From Synergistaceae bacterium (GTDB lineage: Bacteria; Synergistota; Synergistia; Synergistales; Aminobacteriaceae): a stretch of 64,000 bases of DNA. The notes beneath the pieces were generated by a model that ran no database searches, was not told the DNA's origin, and saw nothing but the letters and a program-made list of their open reading frames with translations. Shown here piece after piece: positions 42,423-51,432 of this stretch (positions are counted from its first letter, which is position 1; each line of letters starts with the position of its first letter). A program made the translations under genes and the position numbers. The DNA is taken from contig JAIRYN010000008.1 of NCBI GenBank assembly GCA_031267575.1, positions 18,295-82,294 on the forward strand, read 5' to 3'.

Positions 42423-45400
42423 TTACGCCGTCTGCGCGGTTGCGGCGCTTTCTTTCCCGCCTCCCAAACGAAACCGGAGTGACCAATAAATTTTATAGGC
42501 TGCCGGGATCGCCAGCAGAGCCAGGAAGCCTCCCGCGATCAGACCGCCGATAGCGACAACCGCGATGGGAGCGCGCATTGCCGATCCGTTGCCTGTAGAC
42601 ATCGCCAGGGGAAGTAGAGATACAACCGAGGTCGCGATAGCCATGACCAAAGCCTTAAAACGCACCTCGGAGGCTTGCTCAATGGCTTGGTACGGATGGA
42701 CGTTCTCGTCCCTGCGCAGCGTTTCCGCGTAATCCACAACGACGATAGCGTTGTTGACCACCATGCCGATCAACATGACCGCGCCGATGAGCGCGAAAAG
42801 AGATATGGACGTTCCCGAAAGCAACATCGCGGGAACCACACCAATCAAGGCCATGGGGACCGTCAGCAGGATGATGAAAGCGTAAGCCCACGACTCCATG
42901 ATGGCCGCCACAATGATGTAGGTGATCAGAATGGCGATGGCGATGGCGCGGAAAAGTTCCGCGAAGTCCTCCGCCATGTCTTCGGCCTCGCCACCCAAGG
43001 TGAAGGAGTACCCCTCAGGTAAGGTAAACGTGGACAGGAGTTCTCTTATTTTATCGTTGCCCTCACCCGCCGTGATGTAGCGCACGTTACCCGTAACCAC
43101 CACCGCGCGCTCGCGCTCGACGCGGCGAATCTCCGTTGGGGCGTCTCTCCAAGCCACGTTCGCCATTTCCTTCAAAGGAACCAGCCCATAGGGGGTCATA
43201 ATCGGCAAATCCTCCACCGTGTAGATGTCGCCCGCCTTCTGACGATCCAACCGGGCTTTGATGTCGTACTCGAACCCGCCGCTGCGGAATTTTCCAGACG
43301 CGTTGCCGATCAGGTATCCCTTTACGATGTTCGCCAGGTCCGACAGATTCAAACCCAGAGGCGAAAGGCGCCAGCGAATGGGGGTGATCTGAAGTTCGGG
43401 TTTACCCATCTCGGTTTGAATGGTCAGGTCGCGCACGCCGGGAATCGAACGGCCCTTAGCGCGCACCTCCTCCGCGATGGAGTAAAGGACGTTCATGTCC
43501 TCACCGTTAATCCGTACCTCGATGGGGTCGCTGAAGCCTCTGCGGGTATCGGTGATAGCGTATTCCACACCCTCCAACGTCGCCAGAAACGGACGGATTC
43601 TATCCGCTATATCCTGCGTCGATGGGCGACGCGGGTCCTCTTTCAGGTAGACAGAGATCAACGACTTGTAGATGGAGCTGTTCCGCCTCGAAGCCCCGAT
43701 TGTCGCGACAATGTCACGAACGTACCGCTTTTCAGGGAGAGATTCGATAAAACTTTCCACGGCGCGGGTCTTTTCCTCGGTCTCCGAGATCGAGGCGCTG
43801 TTGGCGAGGGTCAGGTCGATGCTGATCGTCCCATCATCGGTGACGGGGATAAACTCAGTTCCAATCAGGGCTCCCAACCTCAGAGAACCATACATCAACC
43901 CCATGAAAATCAGCATGGTAATAACGGGATGTCGCGTTGAGCGTCGGAGAAAGAACATGAACGTGTCCTTGAATCCCTCATAGAGCCAGTCCCACCAACC
44001 GGTCAGGATGCGCCCCATCAGGGAGATCTCTCCGCTCGATTTGATGCGCGCCGCCATGCAGGGCGTTACAGACATGGTCACCCAGAGGGAGAGGATCGTC
44101 GCGTAGAGAATTGTGACGGCGTAGGGAGCCAGAAATTGTCCCGCGATTCCTTGCATCAAAGCCACGGGCAAAAAAACCCCCAGGTTGGTCAGAACCCCGG
44201 CCAAAACGGAAATGGAAATTTCTTCCGTCCCTTTTTCGGCGGCCTCGAAGGGGTCGTAGCCCAGGTCACGATAACGGTAGATGTTCTGAATGATCAAGAT
44301 CGCGTTCATGACCAGGGTGCCCATGGAAAGCGCCAGTCCCAGCGTGCTCATGAGGTTCAGCGTGTAACCGAGCCCCTGCATGGGAACGAAGGTGCCCATG
44401 AATGCCACGGGCATCGACACGGCGACGATAAACGTCGCCGAAAGACGTCCTAAAAAAAGGTAGATGACAAGAGCCGTCAGCACGATGCCGACGGCCGTAT
44501 CACGCATGACGTTTTTGACCGAGGTTTCGATGAAAGGCGTATCGTCGTGGGTGTAGGTCACGCTGAACTCAGGAAGACTCTTCAAGATCTCCGCCAGCTC
44601 TTTCTTGACTTCTTTGCCCGCGGTGACCACGTCGGCGTTAGCGCGAGGGCTGACTTGGAGCTGAACCACCGACTCTCCGTTGGCCCGCGCGATGGAACGC
44701 ACATCTTCCTCACCATCTACCACTTTTCCCAGAAGCGAAAGAGGTATGGGGTCGCCGGCAGCCGTGGGGATGATAATATTCTCGAGCTGCTCCACCTCGT
44801 TGAACTCACCCACCAGGCGCAGGGATATTTCATCGATCTTCTGCGTGATATAGCCGGAGGGGTTCGTGATGTTATTCGCCGCCACGACGGCGCAAATACG
44901 CTGGTACGTGACGTTGTAGTCGGAGAGGGCCACGGGATCCAGGATGATCTGGATCTCTCGGTCCCTGCCACCCGATACCTGAACCTGCCCGACTCCCCCG
45001 ACGCGAGCGACCAAGGGTTTGATACGGTCTTCGATGTACTTCTTCGCGTCCTTTTCCGGCAAGGTCGAGGTGAAAGAGGCGGTCAGGAAGGGCTGTGAGT
45101 TGATGTCGAATTTCGTGCAGATCGGCTCCTCGACGTCGTCAGGGAGGGTCTGCCGCGCCGCCTTGACTTTGTTGTTGACGTCCACCAACGCTAGGTCGGG
45201 GTTAGAACCCGCTTGCATCTCGACAGCCACCATAGAAACGCCGTCTTGGGAGTAACTGGTGAGGGTTTTTAGGCCCTCCAAGTCGGCTAAAGCGTCTTCG
45301 ATGGGTTTCGAGACCAATTGTTCGATTTCGTTAGGACTGGCGCCTGTGTACTCCGTCATAACCAACACAAAAGGAAACTCTACATCGGGGTAAAGAGTCA

Positions 45401-45503
45401 CACCCAATGTCGCGTAGCTGCTCCATCCAAGGAGCACGAAAATAATCACCCCGCACCAGGTGAAGACCGGGCGGCGGATGCAGAAGCGTATAAAACCTCC
45501 CAT
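42423..45503 (-). CDS. RND-family efflux permease (HAE1/AcrB-like)
   Basis: The 1,026-residue inner-membrane transporter has the RND plan: one N-terminal membrane helix (VFTWCGVIIFVLLGWSSYATLGV), two large periplasmic loops, and helices 2-6 and 8-12 (for example GIVLTALVIYLFLGRLSATFIVAVSMPVAF and PMALIGVVPAMLLSGTSISLFALIGAVMLIGMVVNNAIVVVDYAE). It extrudes drugs or organic compounds by proton exchange together with the adaptor encoded 9 bp upstream. Helix 4 lacks the usual paired Asp of AcrB in the stretch MSTLGLALSMGTLVMNAILII (consensus has GxxVDDAI), whereas the IVVNNAI-type sequence follows later. No outer membrane factor gene is in this operon. Confidence 0.95.
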   Translation of the reverse strand: MGGFIRFCIRRPVFTWCGVIIFVLLGWSSYATLGVTLYPDVEFPFVLVMTEYTGASPNEIEQLVSKPIEDALADLEGLKTLTSYSQDGVSMVAVEMQAGSNPDLALVDVNNKVKAARQTLPDDVEEPICTKFDINSQPFLTASFTSTLPEKDAKKYIEDRIKPLVARVGGVGQVQVSGGRDREIQIILDPVALSDYNVTYQRICAVVAANNITNPSGYITQKIDEISLRLVGEFNEVEQLENIIIPTAAGDPIPLSLLGKVVDGEEDVRSIARANGESVVQLQVSPRANADVVTAGKEVKKELAEILKSLPEFSVTYTHDDTPFIETSVKNVMRDTAVGIVLTALVIYLFLGRLSATFIVAVSMPVAFMGTFVPMQGLGYTLNLMSTLGLALSMGTLVMNAILIIQNIYRYRDLGYDPFEAAEKGTEEISISVLAGVLTNLGVFLPVALMQGIAGQFLAPYAVTILYATILSLWVTMSVTPCMAARIKSSGEISLMGRILTGWWDWLYEGFKDTFMFFLRRSTRHPVITMLIFMGLMYGSLRLGALIGTEFIPVTDDGTISIDLTLANSASISETEEKTRAVESFIESLPEKRYVRDIVATIGASRRNSSIYKSLISVYLKEDPRRPSTQDIADRIRPFLATLEGVEYAITDTRRGFSDPIEVRINGEDMNVLYSIAEEVRAKGRSIPGVRDLTIQTEMGKPELQITPIRWRLSPLGLNLSDLANIVKGYLIGNASGKFRSGGFEYDIKARLDRQKAGDIYTVEDLPIMTPYGLVPLKEMANVAWRDAPTEIRRVERERAVVVTGNVRYITAGEGNDKIRELLSTFTLPEGYSFTLGGEAEDMAEDFAELFRAIAIAILITYIIVAAIMESWAYAFIILLTVPMALIGVVPAMLLSGTSISLFALIGAVMLIGMVVNNAIVVVDYAETLRRDENVHPYQAIEQASEVRFKALVMAIATSVVSLLPLAMSTGNGSAMRAPIAVVAIGGLIAGGFLALLAIPAAYKIYWSLRFRLGGGKESAATAQTA

Positions 45504-45512
45504 AATCGTTAC

Positions 45513-46613
45513 TCAACGGTCTTTCTGGAATGCAAGCAGCGCTCCGTCGAAAAGTGATCGGTTACCACTGATGATTAATTGATCCCCCGCTTTAAGTCCT
45601 GATATGACGATAACCTGTCCGTTCCGACCTTCGTTCGTGCGAATCTCGACTAATTTGGCTTTTGAAATCCCATCCGCGTCGTCGCCGGCGATATAGACAA
45701 ACTTTTTGTCGCCGCGGTACATGACGATGTTCGAGGGAATGACGATAACGTCCTTCTTCTGTTCGACGAGCAAACGTCCCTCAAGATACGTTCCCGGCAA
45801 AATTCCGCTATCGACGGATAGCCCCACGACGACGGGATACAGTCCCGAACCCATCTGAGCCTCGGGGCTCAAACGCTTGACCCAGCCCTTGCTGGCGATA
45901 CTATCAACAAGCAGCTCCACCTGAGTCTCCTTATTGATATTGTGGATGTCTTTTTTGGAAACCATCAGTTGGGCTTCCATGTTGGAGGGGTCGACGATGG
46001 CGATGAGCGACTTGCCCACCTCTGCAACCTCGCCCGGCTCCACGTTACGGGCGGCGACGACGCCGTTGATGCTGGCCTTTAGCTCCGTCCTCTGGAGTGT
46101 GGACCGCGAGGATTGATCACTGGCCTCCAGTGCCTTCATGGAAGCGTAAGCCCTGTCCACCTCTGATTGGGACACTCCGCCTTTTTTGCTGAGCTCTAGA
46201 AGGCGATTGTAGTTCAACCGGGCCTCTTCATATCCCGTTCGGCTGGCTTGGGCATTGGCGGCGTAGTCCGCCTTTCGCAGAGACACCACGGTCTGCCCCG
46301 CCTTGACGGTGTCTCCCACCTGCACGTGGACAGACTGAACGATCTCCCGCACATAGGAAGTCACGTCCTGTGTGCGCGCGGCCTTGGCTTGTCCATAGTA
46401 ACTCCGCCAAGATTCCCACGTGGTTGGCGTCACGGCGACTAAAGTCACCGGATAACGCGTTTCTTCCACTTGGTTTAGGGACGCCACATTCGCCGCGGCC
46501 TCCTTCAATTTCGCCTGCACCTCGAACGCCAGCACGGTCATCCCCGCGCCGATCACCACCAGCCAAAACAGTATCCTGACTTTGTTCAACTTCTTCAATA
46601 CGCTTTTAAACAT
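45513..46613 (-). CDS. RND efflux periplasmic adaptor (membrane fusion protein)
   Basis: The 366-residue protein has an N-terminal membrane anchor (VRILFWLVVIGAGMTVLAFEV), a lipoyl/biotinyl-like domain (VREIVQSVHVQVGDTVKAGQTVVSLRKADY), an alpha-hairpin (residues 118-170), the second lipoyl half (LKASINGVVAARNVEPGEVAEVGKSL) and beta-barrel parts. It links the RND pump to an outer membrane channel. ATG 46613 follows GAGGAGG and overlaps the TetR stop by eight bases. Confidence 0.94.
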   Translation of the reverse strand: MFKSVLKKLNKVRILFWLVVIGAGMTVLAFEVQAKLKEAAANVASLNQVEETRYPVTLVAVTPTTWESWRSYYGQAKAARTQDVTSYVREIVQSVHVQVGDTVKAGQTVVSLRKADYAANAQASRTGYEEARLNYNRLLELSKKGGVSQSEVDRAYASMKALEASDQSSRSTLQRTELKASINGVVAARNVEPGEVAEVGKSLIAIVDPSNMEAQLMVSKKDIHNINKETQVELLVDSIASKGWVKRLSPEAQMGSGLYPVVVGLSVDSGILPGTYLEGRLLVEQKKDVIVIPSNIVMYRGDKKFVYIAGDDADGISKAKLVEIRTNEGRNGQVIVISGLKAGDQLIISGNRSLFDGALLAFQKDR

Positions 46614-47217
46614 GTCGAACCTCCTCGGGAGTCAATATCCTTTGACTCAAATCATGCATAATCTTCATAAACTTTCCAATTCGCGAGCACACTTCCGCGT
46701 CTTGAAGGTCTTGAAGGTCGACGCCGCGTTCCTCTACGATGTCGGCAAAAAGGACGTGCCCTATCGCATGCATCAGCCGCCCTATCGTCTCCAGCGGCAA
46801 ATCCTCACGGACGGCCCCGATTTCCTGTCCCCGGACAAACAGAGCGGCCATGAAGCGCGTCGTCCGTTCATGAGAGTCCTTCAATTGCTCGCAGAAACAG
46901 GGTTCATCCTTCGAGAGACGAAACATCACGCGTCCTAACGACGGATTCTCGAAGAAAAATCGGATCGCCTTCTGATGATATTCCCAGTTCGTCGCCCAAT
47001 ACTCCTCTTTTGTATCTGGAAGCTGGAGCCCTCCCACGGCACACATGAACCTTTGACATATCTCGTCCATCACCGTCAAGAGGAGGCTTTCTTTATTGTC
47101 GAAATAATAGTAAACCGTTCCCTTGCTAAGCCCCGAACGCTCGATGATCTTGTTGTAGGAGGCCGCGTTGAAACCCCGTTCCGCAAATTCCGCGATTGCT
47201 GCTTCTATCAGCCGCAA
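46606..47217 (-). CDS. TetR/AcrR-family regulator of the efflux operon
   Basis: The product has a typical TetR HTH (IEAAIAEFAERGFNAASYNKIIERSGLSKGTVYYYFDNKESLL) and a C-terminal ligand-binding domain. It is the first gene of the efflux operon and probably represses it. The start is unclear. TTG 47217 gives 203 residues but has no close ribosome-binding site and cuts off helix 1. The same frame is open upstream through QERLDDAKR, and an in-frame TGA lies only 15 codons before 47217. No ATG or GTG occurs in that stretch; an ATA following GAAGGG, or a CTG after AGGAG, are non-standard options. Confidence 0.88.
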   Translation of the reverse strand: MRLIEAAIAEFAERGFNAASYNKIIERSGLSKGTVYYYFDNKESLLLTVMDEICQRFMCAVGGLQLPDTKEEYWATNWEYHQKAIRFFFENPSLGRVMFRLSKDEPCFCEQLKDSHERTTRFMAALFVRGQEIGAVREDLPLETIGRLMHAIGHVLFADIVEERGVDLQDLQDAEVCSRIGKFMKIMHDLSQRILTPEEVRHV

Positions 47218-47643
47218 ACGCTTGGCGTCGTCCAGTCGCTCCTGCCTAACTATAGAAAATCACCCTTCCACATCGACTTTTGCCATCGACTTTTGTACCT
47301 AATCGAATTTTGTACCTAAGATTGAATTTTTCACCCAAACCTTTCCTTGTCGCTTTTGATCGTTCTTCAGTCGTTCTTCAGTCGGAAAACCCCGTAACCC
47401 TAGGTTTTATAAGATGGGATCCAAGTTCGACCGACCAGTCTAACCTCTTGTACCGAAGGAATTATACATCTCCCTTTTGAAAAAGCAATAAGCAAAAAGC
47501 AATAAGCGATAAGCAAGAAATAATAAGTGAGAAGCGAGAAAGAATAAGCGAAAAGTGAACTTCGAGGCGTGAAACGATCCTTTGGTTATGGACTCTAGGG
47601 CAAACGCGTGTAGACCTCCGACGTGCATACCTCTAAAATCACT
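47218..47643. other. 426-bp intergenic region with degenerate repeats
   Basis: Upstream of the TetR gene, TCGACTTTTG- and TTTTGTACCTAA-type units repeat between 47272 and 47335; they could include operator sites but show no clear palindrome. From 47478 to 47560, AAAGCAATAAGC-like 12-mers repeat. No coding sequence or RNA is recognised. Confidence 0.5.
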
Positions 47644-47860
47644 TTAAATTATACGCGGCCTTGACCGGTAGTCTGATACGGTAGTCTGATGCGGTAGTCT
47701 GATCTGGAAGCGGCTGCCTCCCTCGAAGCGGTTGCCGGCTTCGACCTTGCCTCCATGAGCCGTCACGATGGACCGGACAATAGCGAGTCCGATGCCGGAC
47801 CCGCCGGACATACGTTTTCGGGACTTGTTGGCGCGATAAAACCGCTCGAAAATCATGGAA
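47644..47860 (-). pseudogene. Duplicated 3' fragment of the BaeS-like histidine kinase gene
   Basis: The minus strand encodes MIFERFYRANKSRKRMSGGSG and IGLAIVRSIVTAHGGKVEAG, matching the last 60 or so residues of the kinase gene at 48429-49850 with few changes (for example DKSRN to NKSRK). DNA identity continues for about 190 bp. The former end is altered by three 13-bp units TAGTCTGATRCGG near 47661-47700. It has no start of its own and no kinase body, so it is a dead copy. Confidence 0.88.
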
Positions 47861-47904
47861 AGGCGTCGTACCTACAAATCTCAATGTTTTCCGCCCGAGA
47901 GATT

Positions 47905-48315
47905 TTACCTGCCCGAAATGATAACCTGATCATATTTGGGGGTGAAATTTGAGGATTCCCCCGTTCGGGCTTTCTGCGCCTTCATCACCCTGGCATAGAG
48001 GGCAGGATCTATTTCCTTTAGAGTCGATAATTCAGAAGAACTCAACTCAGCGCCACTACTGGCTTTGTTGATAAGAGTCTGATTGCTGGATGTATCGCTG
48101 CTAGATGCCGTCAAGGCAGATGCTTCCACTTTGACAGATGTTTCCACTTTGGCAGTTGCTGCCGCTGTGGGGGCCGTCGATTTGGATGTCCTCTGATTTC
48201 CGGCGGACGTATCTGTGCTTTCCGTCTGTTGTTTTTGCTGTTGTAATTTTCGCTGTTGTTCGAGGTACTCTTCCCTCAAAGTGCTGCTGCTACTTGAAAC
48301 AGAATTCGCATTCAT
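47905..48315 (-). CDS. Ser/Thr/Gln-rich hypothetical protein between two kinase-gene ends
   Basis: ATG 48315 follows GGGGATGAG; 136 residues. The N-terminus is Ser-rich (MNANSVSSSSSTLREEYLEQ), then Gln/Lys-rich, then an Ala/Thr/Val-rich low-complexity centre, then a helix SSELSTLKEIDPALYARVMKAQKA and tail NFTPKYDQVIISGR. No signal peptide or membrane segment. An upstream ATG at 48363 would add 16 residues. Its position between the kinase gene and the kinase fragment suggests it moved or was duplicated with that segment. I do not recognise the family; composition could suit a secreted or flagellar-type small protein, but nothing proves it. Confidence 0.6.
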   Translation of the reverse strand: MNANSVSSSSSTLREEYLEQQRKLQQQKQQTESTDTSAGNQRTSKSTAPTAAATAKVETSVKVEASALTASSSDTSSNQTLINKASSGAELSSSELSTLKEIDPALYARVMKAQKARTGESSNFTPKYDQVIISGR

Positions 48316-48428
48316 AAACTCATCCCCTACCCTGTAATTGTCTGAGCTAATCAAAATGCTCACATAAGATTATATACAGTTTTAGGGAATTTTAATGTAA
48401 ATTACCGCCTTTATTCTGTAAAGAAGTG

Positions 48429-49850
48429 CTAAATTTTCCCCGCGGCCTTGACCGGAAGTCTCACCTGGAAGCGGCTGCCTCCCTCGAAGCGGTTGCCGGC
48501 TTCGACCTTGCCTCCATGAGCCGTCACGATGGACCGGACAATGGCGAGTCCGATGCCGGACCCGCCGGACATACGGTTTCGGGACTTGTCGGCGCGATAG
48601 AAACGCTCGAAAATCATGGGCAGTTCTTCCTCCGGGATGCCGGTCCCGTCGTCTTCCACCACGAGCAGCGCGGCGGCGTCCATCTCCGACAAAATGACGC
48701 GTATGTTCCCGTTCGGCGGAGTGTACTTCACGGCGTTGGAAAGAAGGTTGACCAAAACTTGACGGATCCTGTCTCGGTCGGCCCAGATCTCAGGGCTGCT
48801 TCCCTCCACAGACAGGCGCAATTTTTTATCGGCGATCTCCGTCTCGAAGGAGCGAAGGGTCTTTTCCGCAAGCTCTCGGAGGTTTACCGGGGCTTTATCG
48901 AGCTTGAGGTTGTCGCTTTCGACTCTCGCCAGGCTTTCGATGTCTCGCACCAGTTTGCTGATTCGCTGGATCTCCTCGTGACAACTCGACAGGCGTTCCT
49001 TCGTGGGCTGCCAGACGCCTTCTATCATGGCCTCGATGTGAGTGCCTATGGTGGTCAGAGGCGTGCGCAGTTCGTGGGCCACGTCGGCGGTGAGCTGTTT
49101 GCGCAGGTTCTCCTGCTCGCTCAGGGAACGGGCCAGCCGGTTGACCGAGAGCACTAACTCGTCCAGTTCCAAGACGCTCGTTTTCTCCTCAATCCTGGCA
49201 GCGTAGTCCCCACCGGACATCTGCTTCGCCACCTCCGCCGTTCGACGGATGGGGTTGCTCATGCGCCTTGCCAGAAGCCAACCCACGATAATGGCAAGCA
49301 AAAGAGAAAACACGCCGCTTCCCACGAGAACGGTGTTCAAAGCCTCCAGAAACAAGACGTCATTTTCGTCGAAAAAGTAGGGGGCAAAGTAGTTGACGCG
49401 GACCGCGCCGATCTTTTGCCCGTTCCGGGTCAGGGCAAAGCTCGTTTCCGTGAACTTGCCATCGAGGCCTGGAGAACTGGTTCGCATCTTCTGGGAGATG
49501 TCCTCAATCACCCGCGCGCAGGCGCTCATATCGCAGGTTTCTGCGTCCCATAACATCCCCCCAGAGGCGTCGTCCACCTCGACGATATAGCCGTCGTAAA
49601 GGGCATGCATACCGATGGCGTGTACGAAACTCAGGTTCCATGATTGGGTGTTTTCGTCGTATTGCTGGCTCAGGCTCGATAGAATCTCCTCGGTTCTCTG
49701 GCGCTGCTGCTCCAAAATATAGTCCTCGAACCGCCGCTTGATGAAGATATTGGACAGGACGCTGATCAACGCCACGGTGAGCAAGGCCACCAGGGCGATG
49801 TTCAGGGATAATTGCGCCTTCAGGCTACGCTTCGTTTTATGCTTTTTCAC
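48429..49850 (-). CDS. Sensor histidine kinase, HAMP-HisKA-HATPase (BaeS-like)
   Basis: The 473-residue kinase has a first membrane helix (LSLNIALVALLTVALISVLSNIFI), a periplasmic sensor of about 130 residues containing two Cys (AETCDMSACARV), a second helix (VLVGSGVFSLLLAIIVGWLLA), HAMP, the H-box DVAHELRTPLTTIG, N-box LVNLLSNAVKY and G-boxes DDGTGIPEEE and GGSGIGLAIV. GTG 49850 is chosen for its GGAGG spacing; it overlaps the regulator gene's stop by 14 bp. It phosphorylates the neighbouring OmpR-type regulator in response to an envelope signal. Its 3' end is duplicated at 47644. Confidence 0.93.
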   Translation of the reverse strand: MKKHKTKRSLKAQLSLNIALVALLTVALISVLSNIFIKRRFEDYILEQQRQRTEEILSSLSQQYDENTQSWNLSFVHAIGMHALYDGYIVEVDDASGGMLWDAETCDMSACARVIEDISQKMRTSSPGLDGKFTETSFALTRNGQKIGAVRVNYFAPYFFDENDVLFLEALNTVLVGSGVFSLLLAIIVGWLLARRMSNPIRRTAEVAKQMSGGDYAARIEEKTSVLELDELVLSVNRLARSLSEQENLRKQLTADVAHELRTPLTTIGTHIEAMIEGVWQPTKERLSSCHEEIQRISKLVRDIESLARVESDNLKLDKAPVNLRELAEKTLRSFETEIADKKLRLSVEGSSPEIWADRDRIRQVLVNLLSNAVKYTPPNGNIRVILSEMDAAALLVVEDDGTGIPEEELPMIFERFYRADKSRNRMSGGSGIGLAIVRSIVTAHGGKVEAGNRFEGGSRFQVRLPVKAAGKI

Positions 49851-50550
49851 GATGCCCTCCAAATTTGTAGCCCACTCCGTGGACCGTCAAGATGTAGACG
49901 GGATTTTTAGGGTTGCTTTCCATTTTTTGGCGCAGGTTTTTGACGTGGCTGTCAATAGCCCTGGAGAAGCCGTCAAATTCGTCGCCCAGGGCAATGTCAA
50001 TGAGCTGATCTCTGGTGAAAACTCTGTTGGGATACTTTGCCAGGGCTTCCAGAATCTTGAACTCATTGGGGGTCAGGCCGATCGTCCGGTTGTCTTTTTT
50101 GACGGAGCGGCCCTCGAAGTCAATCTCCAAAGTTTCCCCGTCGCCATCGAAGACTATTTTGTTTCCTGGGGGCAAAAGATACTCCCCGCTTCGACGCAGC
50201 GCGGCCTCCACCCTGGCGAAAAGCTCCTTCAGGCTGAAGGGCTTCGTGACGTAATCGTCCGCTCCAAGACCCAGCCCTCTCAGCATGTCCTCCTCCGCCA
50301 CCTTGGCCGTCAGCATGATGATGGGGACATGGGACCTCTTGCGTATGGCCGCGCAGAACTCCTCTCCCGTCATGTCGGGGAGCATCAGGTCTAGGAGGAT
50401 CAACGCGATGTTTTCCCGCTCGAAAACCTCAAAGGCCTGTCCGGCACTCCCTGCCCCGAACACGGCGAATCCCTTGCTTTCCAGAAAAGACTCGACGACC
50501 TCGATGATTTTCGTCTCGTCGTCGATCACGAGTATCTTTTGACGATCCAT
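49837..50550 (-). CDS. OmpR/PhoB-family response regulator
   Basis: The 237-residue protein has an intact receiver (ILVIDDE, phosphoacceptor Asp54 in LILLDLMLP, Thr and Lys in MLTAK and VTKPF) and a winged-helix output domain (IGLTPNEFKILEALAKYPNRVFTRDQL, RAIDSHVKNLRQKME, VHGVGYKF). ATG 50550 has AAGGAGG about 12 bases upstream. It pairs with the overlapping kinase gene. Targets unknown. Confidence 0.95.
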   Translation of the reverse strand: MDRQKILVIDDETKIIEVVESFLESKGFAVFGAGSAGQAFEVFERENIALILLDLMLPDMTGEEFCAAIRKRSHVPIIMLTAKVAEEDMLRGLGLGADDYVTKPFSLKELFARVEAALRRSGEYLLPPGNKIVFDGDGETLEIDFEGRSVKKDNRTIGLTPNEFKILEALAKYPNRVFTRDQLIDIALGDEFDGFSRAIDSHVKNLRQKMESNPKNPVYILTVHGVGYKFGGHREKA

Positions 50551-50738
50551 TTTCGCGCGCTACCTCCTTCTCAATTCTAAGCTCAGGGGGCGGAGACCGT
50601 TGGTGAAGAATCTGAGGCTCGTCTGGTACTGACTCAAGCGCATAAGGCTTGAGGCGATTACAGTATTGGTTTCATCGTTTTCATTTTAAACCTTTACGTA
50701 TTCAAAAAAAACGACATTATGTGCCATAATATAAATGG

Positions 50739-51200
50739 TTAACCCGTGAAGGATGCAGGCTGGGTTCCCGAATGGGAGTAGGTAGGGTCTAGCGAGAATC
50801 CCATGCCCCTGGGGTTAACTTGTGGATACTTTGAGCGAATTTCCACATAATTGATTTGTGTCGTGCTCACTATTAAGTTTAAAAAACTCTGGGGCATAGC
50901 TTTTTCAACGTCGATAGAATGATATTCCTGCATTTTTTCCACAAAGTTAAGCACGCACGATTGAAATAACGGAAAATAGATAATCTCATATTCTTCCGTC
51001 ACTAAATGGGCACTCGCGTTTCTTAATTCAACGATCTTTTCAAGATTTTTTCTCATAGGAGTATTGTCATTCGTGAATACCTTTTTGAGGCAAGCCTCTA
51101 ACGATATTGTCCTTTTGGGGTTATCTTTGTAGTAAATTTCATCCTCCTCGTATTTGTTAATGATTAGTTTGTTAATGATTAGAACTTGTTTACAATAAAT
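50739..51200 (-). pseudogene. DUF3644-type protein, truncated at both ends
   Basis: The open frame from 51200 reads two copies of LIINK (15-bp duplication CTAATCATTAACAAA), then family-like sequence: YEEDEIYYKDNPKRTISLEA, CLKKVFTNDNTPMRKNLEKI, VELRNASAHLV. The N-terminal helices of the family are missing. After about RSKYP the sequence changes to an unrelated tail (TYSHSGTQPASFTG) encoded by DNA ending CCCATGCCCCTGGGG-like, which may be an IS200/IS605 end. DUF3644 proteins are common in defence islands and may be nucleic-acid-related enzymes. This copy is probably dead; ATG 51056 could express a 105-residue fragment. Confidence 0.65.
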
Positions 51201-51361
51201 TCATGCCGAAGTAATAGATCTTCAGTTCGCCGTTGCGCTCGTAGCCTATCGTCATCCCACTTGAAAGTCGGGCAACTGACTTGCGCCACGGTCGATATCC
51301 TTTAGGATGTCCGAAATTGCTGTGTCGTTGGTAGCGGGCCTAATGTGTTGATGTGCTTTTC

Positions 51362-51398
51362 TGATGAACTGATATCGAAAGTTGATATCAGTTCATCA
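51362..51398. repeat. 15-bp perfect inverted repeat after the IetS-like gene
   Basis: TGATGAACTGATATC (51362-51376) and GATATCAGTTCATCA (51384-51398) form a perfect stem with a 7-nt loop, 35 bp past the ietS stop. No T-run follows on either strand, so it may stabilise the transcript end or act as a weak terminator. Between 51201 and 51361 nothing certain is seen; a 48-codon open frame (RYQRHSNFGHPKGYRPW and on, stop near 51180) could be the end of a lost gene. Confidence 0.6.
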
Positions 51399-51432
51399 AC
51401 ACGTAAGATCCACCATCCAAATATCGTATCTC

